Below the pieces are notes generated by a model, which was not told the DNA's origin, searched no databases, and saw only the letters and a program-made list of their open reading frames with translations. From NCBI RefSeq assembly GCF_000002235.5, contig NW_022145539.1, positions 38,501-102,500 of the forward strand: a DNA stretch of 64,000 nucleotides, written 5' to 3'. The position numbers were made by a program, and so were the translations under genes. This DNA is from Strongylocentrotus purpuratus (taxonomy: Eukaryota; Echinodermata; Echinoidea; Camarodonta; Strongylocentrotidae). Each line of letters opens with the position of its first letter. The stretch's first letter is position 1. Positions 50,996 to 63,772 of this stretch are shown piece by piece.

Positions 50996-53097
50996 CGTTT
51001 TCCAGTTACCCTTTTTTATGTACTCCTATAACTCTCATCATTCCCTCAAATTTTGTCAAAATGAAGCAGCTTTAAGGTAATAACTCAGATTTAGATGTAT
51101 ATTCACATCCCATCTTGAGGATCTATTTTGCGCATTTTAATGCCATTTGTCGATAGCTATTTATCCAAGTTAATTATTTAGTGTTCATGCTAGTTTGAGT
51201 CAGAATAGCTTTTAGTCGTATAATACAGAGCGAAAGAAAGATTCCTGATACACAGGAATCTAAGCCTCGATCTACATTGTTTGTCACGAGTGTGGTTTAA
51301 AATTAATAAAAATGTGTTCCTCTCTGTATATCTAGTTGACTAGGGACCATTTATCCATATCATTGGAATCCCTTTTATCATGATTTGCCCGGAAACAAAC
51401 TTATCTGTAAAATATTCACGGTTGATAGAATCAACACAACACAATATTTTATTGATCGGCGGCAAATCCTTTAAAATCAAAACTGAACATCATTTCGTGA
51501 TTTCTCAAAAATGGAAGCTTTCCAGAGTGAATATTTTAGGGGTCGTGGTGTACCCTCGTGGGGGTGTATCCGAAAAATAGGGGGGGGGGGTATGAACAAT
51601 ATGTTTTTGACGCCTTTAATGATTCCAAAGACTGCACATAACCTAAAAATTCTATCCCTCTCATGAAAAGCAATTACTCTCAGACAAATTTTAAATTATT
51701 ATGATAAGCTTTGGAAAAGGTCAAAACAGCTTAGAACTTAAAATAATAGGGGCATATAGAAAAATGGGGTTTTCCCGGTTTACATATTCCATTGCAAAAC
51801 ATTAATGTATTAAAGTCGTTTACATATTATTCATACTATGTATTTGAATCTTTTCAATTACTACGGTATTTGATCAAGATTTGTAAGCTTCGCATATCAT
51901 TGCTCTATCTACAGTTGTTGGATGAAACAAGGTATATCTAAGAAAATAAATCACACGTAAAGTATTCCCTGTGTCTCGTGAACTTTCTGTATTTTCTTTC
52001 CAATCCAAATAACGCGCATGTAGGCTGGAATTGGGCGCGAAATTACATAATCTAAAACACTCAGAAACGAATTTGACGTATGGAGTAGGGCAACGGGGTT
52101 TTGATTCTGTTTATGTATGGGTGTAATCAAGAGACAATTTGGTTTGAAATGCAAGCGTTCTGGAGGCAGAGTGACCTATAATGGCAGCACTTGTGGACTT
52201 CTTAGGAGTGCAGTTACATGACCGTGTCACTTTCATTATATTGGGTAGTCCAACACATTTTATTTCCAATTTGTCTCATCTCCGCCTACGATTTATGTCT
52301 TGTGACATACAAAGGGCATATATCCTGTTTCAAAGAGAGCTGGAAAGGTATATAGAAAGTCAGCCAAAATTACCTTCTTTAGTTTGTACCTAGTTTCCTC
52401 CATTACACCGGGACAGAACTCGTAATAATCACCAATTTGTATGCAGAAACATTTCAAATCAGACAAACGATGATTTGGCGACTCTCAAGAAAATAAAATA
52501 AAAAGGTCACATTAATTTCGTTTCGGATGTGTCTCCTCCTTTTCCCTTATTTTATCTACATCACATGACATGTGTAATTCCTCCAATTTGACTTGGATTT
52601 CAAAGGATCAAACATTGCACTACACATGACCAAAATAATAGCAATTATCTTTCCATTTCAAATTTAAATATTTCTATATGTTTTCTTGTAAATTTATGCA
52701 TGTCATACTCTCTGACTGTCAGGTCTTCCGGCAGTTTCTCAATTACTAATTGGTATTTTATCCCAATCTCTTGACTCTGTAGACTGGTGTCAGTGAAACT
52801 GCTTCTCCCCATCAAGTAAAGCAAGCTGTATGGATGAAGAAAGGATATTAGAGCATAAAAAGTCTAGAATCTTGATAAAGTAGGCTCTTACATATTTACG
52901 TTCTGTATATTCTTTGTTTATTATTTTCCATCCCAAAATCGGTATGATCGGGGTGAAAAATAAAACGATTTGTAACAAGTTGCCTTGCATGTAACATGAC
53001 TATAAGAAAAACATTGTATTAGAATATAGGGGAAAATTATTCTATATTACCATTGTTACGAATAATAATATGCATATTATACGATTCGGAATAGCTT

Positions 53098-53217
53098 AAC
53101 TTGAACTCGCCATCACGACTCTTATTGGACATTTCTTTTCAGTATTCATCCTAATTATGTGTCATCATTGGAATCTGATTTTCTAATCATCTCAAACATC
53201 ATTAATTTAAAATCGAT
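53098..53217. repeat. Dispersed repeat copy A (pairs with 57922-58069)
   Basis: Shares with 57922-58069 the ordered motifs AACTTGAA.TCGCC.TCACG, CTCTTAT, TTTCTTTTCAGTA, TCATCATT, AATCTGATTTT, TC.CATCAAACAT and ATTAATTTAAAT. Diverged, with indels; no ends recognised. Confidence 0.6.
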
Positions 53218-53717
53218 GTAAGGACATTGCAACATCATTGTGCTTCACCATCACCATCAGGGGTTGATCGAGTTGATAGCAATAAACCACGAATGATCGA
53301 ATCAAAAGTAACAAAGCGTCTTGATTTGTTATTGTATTAAGTTAATTATAAGTTGTGGGTAGGGATAATGTGAGCTAATTGCCCCTACCCAACACCATTA
53401 TTATTATAATTTATTCTTTAATATCATTATCATGTTTAGAAAAAATGTGTTTTTCCCAAATTCGGGATAATTTTTGGAATCCATATTTGTAAATCGTATA
53501 CACGAATTTCTAATTTCGAAAAATACTCTATATACGTTCAATCAAAAAATAAAAAAAAATAGATTTCCATATTGTTTTTTTAATTCTCACATGACAGTTT
53601 AGTCATCTCTCAATGGTTTCAATAATTCCGCCGTTACATCTCTATCCATGGGCATTGGGGCACTATTTCGCCGAGGGTTGGTACAGGGGGCGTATATCTG
53701 TTCCTTCCTGACCCCCT

Positions 53718-53726
<9 letters not shown>

Positions 53727-53774
<48 letters not shown>

Positions 53775-53792
53775 CCCTCTCTCTCTCTCTAC

Positions 53793-53838
<46 letters not shown>
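53727..53838. repeat. (CT)n microsatellite
   Basis: Almost pure CT for about 110 bp with a few GCT, CCC and ACCT breaks. Confidence 0.95.
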
Positions 53839-53840
<2 letters not shown>

Positions 53841-55644
53841 AACTAACTAACCATCTACACATGTAACTATCTATCTATCTCCGCCCCCTTGTAATGCCTT
53901 ATTATACCATCCTTCTATCCGACCCTCCTCTCAGCTCACCGTACTCAAGATGGCAGCCACTGCTCTTTACACGATGTTAAGATTGGAGTGGCTTTGGTCT
54001 ATTTGCAGGGTGAAACCATACCCCCCTGACCAAACAGGATTGGGTAAGAGGTGTGCCATCATGGACCCGATCATGTTCGAACCCCTCTTCACAATGCTTC
54101 CGAAGTTTATTAAAGTCCTCCACTCGACGACGCATGCGGAGGAGAGCAAGTATTTTCGGAATACTTAAAATGCAATGTTTAACTGTCGAACATGGAAGAG
54201 GTTAGATGGATTAGGTCATAATGATGCACAAAGAGGGCTGTGTACCGTTTTTTCACCCCATGCTCTCTCTTAAACGCCTTTATTGGCGCAAGTTTAAAGG
54301 TAGGCAACTATGTCCCATTTGCAGGCCAAACAAATGAAAAGGTTAACTTACAAAGGCATTTGAAAGACAATACTATTTCAGAACTTCCCTCAAAACGAGA
54401 GGGCTTGAAAATGTGTTTTAATGGGAAAATAGCGAGCATTAGTTTGCGAATCGACTTTAGTGATTGCAATCATTTTAGTAATAGTCTGATTTGCAGACCA
54501 TTCTACCGAATGGGCGTACGTTTTGTGCTGCGCAAAGATTCAATCAGTTTAATTTAGGCCATCAGAAGAAGTGGGTTATTGATGTAGACAAATGCTCATG
54601 TAACCCTTACAGCTCATTTTATGTATGTTATTACCAAAAAGAAAAAAAGAAGTCAGTCAGTCACTCAATAGTGTCTGACAGTGAAGTCTAGAACGTAAAT
54701 GGGTTTTCTTACGAAAGTTGAATAATAGGATGTTGCTAACGTTTAAATTCACAGGATATACGTGACATATTCATAATTCCAGCAAATTTCTACAGAATTT
54801 GAAGTAGGCTGCAAATGGGACATAGTACCTTTAAGGTAAGGATTTAAGTTAAAGTTATTTTCCTTGGTCAAACGAAGAAAGGTGAGTTTGGCTTTGGAGC
54901 CATGGGTGCAGCAGCTAAGGCATTGCTTGAAATCATTGTGAGGCATAACAACGAAATTCAAGGCATTGATATTATCTTAATGATTAAATTTAACTGAATT
55001 AATTATTTTATTTTAATGGAAACTTACTTTGAGAGAAATTATTGCCCGAAGCGGAATCTAGGTTTCAGAGTGACATGTGATTAATCTAACTAGGTTATGT
55101 TGGCCTTTCGATAATTTTATGAATTTAGATTGGCCATTTCTTCAAAGATTCGTCTTTTCCCCCATCTCTTTCTCAAAACGTTAATCATAAACAGTTTCTC
55201 GGAGACCAGATGGTGCATGTATAGTCCTACTCATATTAATATATGTCTTCTAAACGGGAAGGGTGAATCCGGAAAATTACACCCCATGGGCGAATGAATA
55301 AAATTTCATTGCGACAAAAATTAAAGAAACTCCCTCCGAAAAACTATGCATCTCTTTAACTTGCTCTCGCATTCGTTTTTCTCCCATGAGCTCCTAATTT
55401 AATGTCGTATGGACGGAATCTGTTGCTTATAAATGCGCTAGTAATCATAGTAGTCGGGCTAGGATTGGAAATTGTGATGTTTTATGGCTTAAGTTGACAA
55501 GTTATGATTGATTGTGCCCATTTTTCTCCTTCTTATTCACCTCAACTTAACGAGCTTTTCCATTTTTAATGAATTTTGTGTAAAAGAGCATTGAACCCTG
55601 TCGATTTTTTTTCTTTCTTCAATTCAGTTCTAAATAATAACAGT

Positions 55645-55920
55645 AGAGGTTTTGAGGTCTAGGGGATACGTCACCGGAGTGTGGATCGCATGGTTCGCGG
55701 TTCGAGTCCCGCCGCAGCACTAATGTCTTGTGGCAAGCAGTAATCTACATTTGCCATTCTCCACCCGGGTGTTAAATGGTTACCCGGTAGGAAGCGAACG
55801 TTTTTTACTAGTTGGATTGGCATGTGTTCGCTTGGTAAAATGGCGCCAGGCCGGGGGCAAAGATAATGAAAATATAAAGCGCTAGGAAACGTATGTTTGG
55901 CATTATTATTATTATTATTA
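55645..55920 (+). mobile_element. tRNA-derived SINE, near full length, (ATT)n tail
   Basis: tRNA-like head with A box GGTCTAGGGGATA (from 55656) and B box GGTTCGAGTCC (55699-55709). A body of about 150 bp follows (with CACCCGGGTGTTAAATGGTTACCCGGTAGG and AATGGCGCCAGGCCGGGGGC), then the 3' end ATATAAAGCGCTAGGAAACG and an (ATT)5 tail. This plan is typical of echinoderm SINEs mobilised by a LINE with an AGCGCT-(ATT)n end. The LINE fragment at 37905-38308 has the same kind of end. Confidence 0.85.
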
Positions 55921-56319
55921 AATAAAACTTTAATTTCTCATGTCGTAGTTTAAAAAAACTTTTCTTTTCGCATTTAACTTTTCTGAATGAGGAGGGCACT
56001 ATAAGCAATGTCGATAATGATAGTCTACGTCCCATTGTACTCTTTGTGAATTTTTAAGTTAAGACAAGAAGGTCGTCGTCGTCATCGAAAATGTTTGTTT
56101 CGATGTCGACGATGATGGTCTTCGTTAAATCTATTGTTCCGTTTGTGAATTTTTATCTTTTCTAGAAAATCGTTATCCTCATCCCGCGATGTCCGGTAAA
56201 GATGGTCTAAATTATCAGCATAAAATTATGAGGCCTGGAGGGGGTTAAGGAATACAGCTCCCCGGCCTCACAATTTTAAAAATTCTCGTATTTAGGCAAC
56301 CGGCACTATATACTCGGGT

Positions 56320-56324
<5 letters not shown>

Positions 56325-56373
<49 letters not shown>

Positions 56374-56382
56374 GGGGGGGGA
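56325..56382. repeat. (GA)n followed by poly-G (19 G)
   Basis: (GA)n at 56325-56362 runs directly into G19 at 56363-56381. Confidence 0.95.
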
Positions 56383-57921
56383 GATAAAGATAGAGAGAAA
56401 GGTGATGTTCCGTATAAATGGTCTTGCTTAGAGTCAGGGGGGCATTCATTTTGTGTCAAAGTATATGAGTTAACGTTTTTCTGGCTCCAAATAGATAAAT
56501 GGCTACAAAACATGACCACCAGCTCATAACATTAAACAAAAGTCTCCAAAATTGTGCTCGCTCAATAAACTGTTGGGTATGTAAGTTGATATGAGGCACA
56601 CAAAAAAAGACAGGCTCCTAGCGATATTTTGCCCCTACGCCTTGGTTCATCACATTCATTTCTATACTTGATTATCTTCCGAGGTACAATTTGAATAAAT
56701 CATCCAAGATTCTGACAATAAAGACAGCTCACATAATATCTCTTTAGAATGACTGGAACTCATTGATACTTTCATTTTGCGATCCCGCCAGAGAATAAGA
56801 ATTTGATTACTTTCAGAGCGTCCTATGAACTGAGTTTATAAGCGATAATCTCTACGGTGCTTGGGCACGGCCAACAATCTATCAACCATCACCCAACACC
56901 ACTCAGTCTCTTTCATCGCACCCATACTCTTACTAACTCGACCCTTTATCAGTCTGATATTTACAAGCGCACGTTCTTTAATTGTACGCGTCAACACAAT
57001 TTATCTTCGTAGGAAGCGCCTTCAACTCATACCTGTAAACACATTTCACCCCTATACCGCACCGTTGAAGAGAGCATTTGGAAGGAGAGCGATCCTTCTC
57101 CCTTCTTGGGAAGAAGCTTGAGTCTATTTTCAAGACACACCGGGTTAAAATGAGGACACGATTGTTTTCTACCAAGAAAAGGAGGCTAGAAAGGAAATAA
57201 GATCCCTGGTTGGGAAATGTAATATCGAATTAATTTGAATTCGTCTCCGTCTCACCAAATTGAAATCTTGGACATGAGGGAGAAAGAGTAAAGACTTCGA
57301 TGGCTGCCGGCATTCAAAATGCTTGATATTCATATTGCAGTGTCATCATGTCCGCATCTACAATTTATTTTGAAATCATGCCTAACTTGTTTTCATTGCA
57401 ATTAGATACAGTCACGCGGAGGGAAAAACATTTCTACGAAATTTGACATTCTATTTTGAATATATAAAGTGAACACATTTCGTCTATTTATAATTCTAAA
57501 GGAAACATTACAATCTTTTAGAACCATTAAAATGGATATATACATAATTATTAGCAATTGAGTTGGGGTGTCGTGCCAATAATATTTGTATGAATAGTCG
57601 AGGTATAATTAGAAGAGACTGATTAAAACTCAGTGACATTTTCATCAAAGCCATACTATTGTTATTACCATAAGGTGGGCGTAATTAATTCGCATTTTAA
57701 CAATCATTAACCTTTTTTTATTGAAATCGAGGTTTGATCAGAATACAGGGTTAATGATCAAAACAACTTTGAATTGTGGAAAATATCTTTAAAACTATGT
57801 TTCTTTTCTGTGTTTTTTTCCTTCTTCTCCTTTAATAGGTTCTTCTTTTCTACATCAATAAGGGGCGAGATATTCTGATTTTGTTTCCTGACGATGATCA
57901 TAAAAACGATAAAATTATCAA

Positions 57922-58069
57922 CAACTTGAAATCGCCGTCACGGCTCTTATCAGACTTTTTCTTTTCAGTAATGTATGGGCATCATAATGTGGCATCATCA
58001 TTCTGATTCTTCTGAATCTGATTTTTCTTATTCTTTCCATCAAACATTATTAATTTAAATCAACCTAAG
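57922..58069. repeat. Dispersed repeat copy B (pairs with 53098-53217)
   Basis: See copy A for the shared motifs. This copy is longer by about 28 bp and lies 37 bp before an (ATT)n tract that begins a LINE-like end. Confidence 0.6.
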
Positions 58070-58106
58070 CAAATGTTAATAGCCTTATGCCTCACCTATT
58101 GCAATG

Positions 58107-58377
58107 TGCATATATTATTATTATTATTATTATTTATTTGACCAATCGGAAAACATACAATGAGTATAACAATCAGATAATACATAGACATTTCATAATA
58201 CATTCAAACAGCTTTATGAAAGTGGAGAGGAGATAGAGAGAAGGATACAATCTGCTGGTCAGGGGTGACAAAAGCAATTTAAATTGCTATTACTCGAAAG
58301 CATGTCACCCCCCACAGTCTGCATCCTGGAAAATTAAGAGTAAAGAACAGAATAAAAATTCACAATATGAGAAAATA
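58107..58377 (-). mobile_element. Probable LINE 3' end, minus strand, (AAT)n tail
   Basis: On + an (ATT)n tract at 58107-58131 is followed by TATTTATTTGACCAATCGG. Read on the minus strand this is an end ...CCGATTGGTCAAATAAATA(AAT)n. Upstream of it on that strand are TTTTGTCACCCCTGACCAGC and a palindromic GCAATTTAAATTGC. It resembles LINE 3' UTRs, but no reverse transcriptase is present. Confidence 0.45.
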
Positions 58378-58382
58378 AATAA

Positions 58383-58456
<74 letters not shown>
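58378..58456. repeat. (AT)n microsatellite
   Basis: About 75 bp of TA repeats with one GTA break near 58400. Confidence 0.95.
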
Positions 58457-58459
<3 letters not shown>

Positions 58460-58559
58460 GATAACAATAGTTGGAGCAATGACTATTATATCCTTGATTA
58501 CTTTCATTACATTATTATGTCATATATGACAATGATAATGACATATTACGTAATCCGGA

Positions 58560-59300
58560 GGTGATTTCTACAGGTCAATCAATAAGGTATATAGTACCGA
58601 AGCTGTGACGTCATCATTTTTTTTAATATGCTCTGGCTCCTAATGGTTAGGAGCCAGATCATAATATAACACTGAGTTCCTATAGGAAATATATTTATTC
58701 AGATGATCATATCTCAATCAATACTTAATATATTCAATTGGTTTTCGACATTAATTTTGGTCCTTATTTTTTATAATCTTTCGGAAAATGAAGACAAATT
58801 TGAGAAATTCTAAAAATAGATTTTTGATGACGTCAAACCACTCTATTGAAATTGCCCTTGAGTTGATTTTCGAAAAAAAGTTGCGATCGTCTTTATTTTA
58901 CGTAAAGAAAAGATTGTGAAATATTCTCCTGTGGTGACATATTCCTACGTTCCAAGTTTTATCAACATTCTATTCCAAGTTTTATCAACATTATAGACAG
59001 TATTTATCTGAAAGGTACAGAACCTCGGTACAAGATTTGTGGAATGTTTTAGGCGCAGAATTCATATCCTGAAAAGCAAGGGTTTCACTGTTTTTCGAAT
59101 TGCGAAATATTCACCTTTTGATAACATAACCTTTGTTCCAATTTTTATCAACATTATAGACAATACTTATCAGAAAGTTATAGTGCCTCAATACAAGATT
59201 TGTGAAATGTTTTAGGCGCAGAATTCATATCCTGAGAAGCAAGGGTTTCACTGTTTTTCTTTAAACTTCAGCGACAAAGAATCCTTTCGCTCCATCTTTT
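58560..59300. repeat. Repeat-derived region with hairpin and internal duplication
   Basis: Begins near a perfect 12-bp hairpin (58632-58658) and TGACGTCA motifs (58605 and 58830 areas). It contains a direct duplication of about 185 bp: copy A 58914-59098, copy B 59099-59259. The last 42 bp of each (AGGCGCAGAATTCATATCCT...) are almost identical. Copy A also has a 23-bp tandem duplication (TTCCAAGTTTTATCAACATT). Probably a decayed mobile element, family unknown. Confidence 0.65.
58632..58658. repeat. Perfect hairpin, 12-bp stem, 3-nt loop
   Basis: TCTGGCTCCTAA (58632-58643), loop TGG, TTAGGAGCCAGA (58647-58658). Confidence 0.95.
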
Positions 59301-60371
59301 CTTGGGCTGTTTAATTTGCTATTTTTCCGAAGGTTTTGGCAGGTAAGAGATACTTATTTCATTAGAGTCTGTGGGAGAGGCGAATGGTTACAATGATCAA
59401 ACCGGGAAATAAAACGGCTCAATAACGGTCAAACCACCAACCAAACCTGATGAGAATCCCAACCCCACAAATATCATTACGATCTCTGATGAAATGAAAA
59501 TGAAATTATGGTGCGAATTGAAGAGTCTCATTCGGCCCTGCCAGTGTCGTCTGCAACTCACCGGCGCGTCCTTTCCCATCGCGCGCGCAGCTTCCCAAGA
59601 CGCTGCCACTGCGACACTGCAACTTTTTCATATCCACATACAACGCCACTACGAACCCTGTCGAAGCTTGGCGGGGCTGGGATGACGCCTCGCATTGCCA
59701 TAATCACGATATGAGAAAAACTGACGTCCCTCATCATCTTCTTACTTCCCTCGCGCCGTGCTCTCGATTTTTATTTGCAAACTTTCCTAACGAATTGGTC
59801 GCTACCTTTGGGTTACAAAATCTGTGGTGATCGGAGACGCTGGTGCCCTAAAGCTATATACCGTGATACAGTATCCTTCGGTAGGAAGGGAATCATTTGG
59901 TATGGTGGGAAAGGAGAGCCCCTAACCAAATTATACCCACCAGCTTTTTTTCCCCTTCCAATATCGCCAGACTCAATCATAAATGTAATCATAACTGTTG
60001 CTCGTTTATTGAAATATCAATTTACCTCTTTTACCATCGCCGGTGAAGATATATACTGTCACGACTCTTACCAAGTCTTGCGCAGTCACTTCATTCCCTA
60101 AGAAATGCCCGATAACAAAGACCTAGATAGTTTCTACGCTTGAATTACCGTAAGGGCATATTAATGTACACCATGCATTCCTAAAACATAAATCTTAACT
60201 TGAATTATGAACGTATACTTCCCATAATAAAGGCGGGATTTGAAAGTACTTTTTATGCAGATTAAAACAATATTTTCGAGAAATAAGAGTTTACACTGAT
60301 CCAAACGTTGTCGTCCAGTGCCAATAAATTCTACGGTGGATGATTATTTTTTAGAAGTATGATATCAAATG

Positions 60372-60615
60372 TTCAGGAGGCGAGTTTGCTTTACAGTCAA
60401 ACCATAACATCATGGGTTCAAATCCTTCCAAGGCAGATAAAAAAAAAGCCTTTGTTGCATGAATGTACATCATCACTGGTCCCTAGACGTACGCGGAGTC
60501 ATTGCTGAAAACAACTCATCCCTCCGATAGGACGTCAAATGGGCCCCACAACTTTTGTATATAGGAGAGAGTCACCACCTATGCACGTTAAGAACGCACT
60601 ACACTCTTAAATTTC
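60372..60615 (+). mobile_element. tRNA-derived SINE, older copy
   Basis: The B box GGTTCAAATCC (60415-60425) is in a tRNA-like head. A body with TCCCTCCGATAGGACGTCAA (about 60529-60548) and ATGCACGTTAAGAACGCAC (about 60581-60599) is widely seen in echinoderm SINEs. The A box is weak and the 3' tail is not a clean simple repeat, so the copy looks worn. Confidence 0.72.
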
Positions 60616-61030
60616 TCATCATGTTACGTAAGTTAGACACAAATAACCAATGAGAATGTGAACACAAGGATGGGTCACTTCGTCCGTAGATGTGAAATTA
60701 CTGTTGGAAACCTTTGCGCATGTGTATACGTTTTCCGTACCGTGTAACATGGTCTTTATCTTTCTCTTCTACTCTCTCTCTCTTTACTTTCAGGTGATAT
60801 TTTCTTCTTTAATTTCATCTTCAAGATGCCTTCTTCGTCATTTTCTCATTGGTGATTTCTTTTTCACATACTTAATCGGTCAAGTCAATGCTTTTGCATT
60901 GTTGTTTATTAACATTTTTTTTTTGTTTTTTTTTTGTTTTGTTTTAAAGATATATATTAAATTTCTTTATTTCTTTTCCCCCTTCAACATCTTTAGTGTC
61001 TCACTGCTTTTACCCGACATTTTGCTAAGA

Positions 61031-61034
61031 CCCT

Positions 61035-61075
<41 letters not shown>

Positions 61076-61146
61076 TAGATATATATTTATACATCTCTCC
61101 CCCCCCCCCCCCGCCCGCCTCTCTCTCTCTCTCTCTCTCTCCTCTC

Positions 61147-61209
<63 letters not shown>
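61031..61209. repeat. Compound (CT)n - poly-C - (CT)n - (CA)n array
   Basis: (CT)n 61033-61075, C14 at 61099-61112, (CT)n 61120-61167, then (CA)n to 61209 with one CG. Confidence 0.95.
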
Positions 61210-62734
61210 TTTTGTATGGTTTAAGCTAGTTTCAACATCTCAATCTGTATCTATCCAGTAAACTTAAACAAATACAAAAGCGAATAAAGCAATAAAGGAG
61301 TAATGATCTCAAAATTCAAACTATTTCAGACCAATCTCTTACAATGCTCCATAAAATGATGCAAAGTCAAGTGAATTCAAAATCAATCAAAGATCTATTC
61401 ACAGCATAATTTAATCATTATTTTTGCCTGGCAAGGAATCGCCTTTCCGAACCTTACATTGCTTGATAACAAACTCAACTGTTCGATTGTCACTAGATTG
61501 TATAAAGAAAAAGTTTAAAGTAATTCAAGGCTGATTTTTCTCCTACTTCTTTCTTTAAACTGACAGATTGAAATGTCTTTCTTCACGTCACCCAACCACA
61601 AACACCCTTGATCATGTTGATGAGAACCAAAGAGAAAAAAGCCTTACCCGCATCTCGATGATGATGATAATAATCACTATGAAAAACATGGAGGGATGCA
61701 AGAGCCGTGCTGGGTTGAGCTTTCTCTTCCGTTAAACGGTGGAAAACATTTTGGCTAGGCTTCAATTATCGATAATCTTTCGTAGCCCGCGGGGTTGAGG
61801 GGTGGATGGGGGAGGGTAGCAGCGAAAACCCGTTTTAACACGACCGTGCTCCGGGGCTTTTTCCCACTCAGTGGAATATTATGTACTCGTAAATCATCGA
61901 CAAGCATGACCAAGAATACCACCCCATCATCTTCCTTTCTTTTTAGTTTCTTTATTTTCCCTTTTCTCCTTTTCTTTCAATTCATAATCTGCGAGGAGAT
62001 AAAAGGGCAACAATATTGACTTGCAAATAACGCGATCTATTTTTCTTTTTAATGACGAAAATGAGGCATCATTTCACTTACTGCTTTATCTGCACGTCTG
62101 AAGTTACCTTGATTTTTTCTTCCTGCTGTTTATTGCATATAATTGTTACCTGTTATCACTATCTATATCTATCTTTTCCTTTGAATTATTTCCTCCAGGT
62201 ATGTTCACAATTCTTAGTTGTTCTTTATCATTAATTGTCTTCTTATTTCACTGTTATTATCGACTAAGTCTTAATTCTTGCTGCTCGTTTTCTTCACTCT
62301 TCTTTATTTTGTAATCACTCGCCTCCTTGTTCATTTTTTCTTTTATTGATCTTTTATATTTCATCTCCTTTCATCTTGTTTCATTCTCACTTTTCTTCCA
62401 TTTTCTCCCTTCCTTCCCTTTTTCACCTCTTTCCATTTTTCCTTTTTCCTCTTTCTGCTTCAGTTATTCTTTTTTTCTTTCAATCCCTCTCCTTCTCTGA
62501 CCTGTCTCTTTTCTTATTCTATCAATCAAAGATTTTATAAAAAAAAGAAGAGAATCGTTTAAATCGCTCTCCGTCTGTTTACTCGAATCAACTCAAGATC
62601 ATAAAGTGTTCGTGCTCGTAAAATTGAGACCTGTAATGATGAGTTTAACTCATTTTAGTTGAGAAGAAATCCATTCATTTGATCCCTTATGAATTGATAA
62701 AATGCAAGCTAAGGAAAACATGTTTAAACAGGGT

Positions 62735-62830
62735 CTCATGGAAGACCACCAAATTGGTGATATGTGCCACCCTGTATAAATATCAGAAATAAATATATAA
62801 ATGAAATAAATATATATATGAAATAAATAA
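62735..62830 (+). mobile_element. Possible LINE 3' end with AATAAATA-rich tail
   Basis: CACCAAATTGGTGATATGTG followed by CCACCCTGTATAAATATC and (GAAATAAATATATA)n. A short hairpin (CACCAAATTGGTG) plus an oligomer tail is typical of LINE ends, but no protein part is visible. Confidence 0.35.
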
Positions 62831-63705
62831 TCAAACATCAGGCATAATCCATGATCAGTATAAACAAGAAATCCAGCATCATATAGACAAGAATCATATA
62901 TAAATGTTTTAGATGTTTGTCCGACCTGATTAGAATGTGCCTGCGACTGGTCATTGTACTGACTGTAACCCCAGAACACGCATTCAGGGGATAATATTTG
63001 AACTGTAAATAGTCTTCGAATCACCAACATCCCCTCGTCATCACATCGTTTTTTGGTGTCACTTTCAAGGTCCTTTTCCACTGCCTCACTTTTAATAATA
63101 GTCAGTTAGGTTTGATGTCATTAAGTCCAATCTTGCCGTTTACAGCACTCTGTATTAAGCTATCGATTCTGTTTCCCTTCCTTGATTTCCAAATGTTGCT
63201 ACATTTCAAAATAAAAACACGACATCTCCTCATTAGGTTGAGAGGAAATTTAACTTTATTCTTTATTATTTAAACTTAATTCACCGGTTGTGTACAGACT
63301 CGAGGCGTGTTATCCGTAAAGCAAATAGGAAAGTGAAAAATTGACTTCGAAAATGTTCAAGAAATATACCAGGATAGAATTTAAAATTTCAAGTTTCAAC
63401 GAAAGTACTTTCAGAAAATCTCTTCTTTGATTGCGTAGAGCTCGTTCTTTCATTTCTTAACTTAAAACATTCGTGCAAAATAATTGCAAGCTATCAGAGC
63501 TGGCGATCTGTCCAAAATGTGTGTATGTCGATGCCTTTTTTCATCGGTCAATGTTCTTCTTAAACAATTAGAACTGATTAAACGTCGTCTAACGGTCAAT
63601 GAAATGACACAATTGTGTTGTTAGCACCAATACAACCATAAACTACTCGCCATCTAAAACAATGGTCCCTATTGTTCATTCGAGACATTTATTAAACATA
63701 CATTT

Positions 63706-63735
63706 ATTATTGTTATTATTGTTATTATTGTTGTA
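63706..63735. repeat. (TTATTG)n microsatellite
   Basis: ATTATTGTT units for about 30 bp. Confidence 0.85.
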
Positions 63736-63772
63736 TTACTGAATTTGAACGTTTGGATAATAAAAACAACTA

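Larger units (their letters stand above)
46364..55644. other. Intergenic block
   Basis: No gene recognised. It holds GA tracts at 47.08-47.24 and 48.98-49.08 kb, a C13 run near 47420, a (TAG)n array at 48.5-48.77 kb, G/C runs near 50044, 50647, 50836 and 51582, a LINE-like tail ending at 50.51 kb and CT tracts at 50.94 and 53.73 kb. The parts 51.1-53.6 and 53.9-55.6 kb are non-repetitive apart from a segment at 53.10 kb that resembles one at 57.93 kb. Confidence 0.6.
55921..58106. other. Intergenic block
   Basis: No gene recognised. 55.98-56.2 kb has two similar CGTCGTC/GATGATGGTCT motifs near 56070-56130. Apart from the GA/poly-G run, the rest to 57.9 kb is unique AT-rich DNA, and 57922-58069 is the second copy of the dispersed repeat at 53098. 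Confidence 0.6.

Noticed and set aside
52181-52393. 70-codon frame MAALVDFLGV...
   Set aside because: No family resemblance, no promoter or splice context, surrounded by AT-rich non-coding DNA.
53950-54168. Possible exon starting ATGGCAGCC after a pyrimidine run and CTCTCAG
   Set aside because: Start context and acceptor-like site are attractive, but the 72-residue product is not recognisable and no partner exon was found.
55656-55720. Working tRNA gene
   Set aside because: A and B boxes are present but no acceptor-stem pairing was seen, and a SINE body and (ATT)n tail follow.
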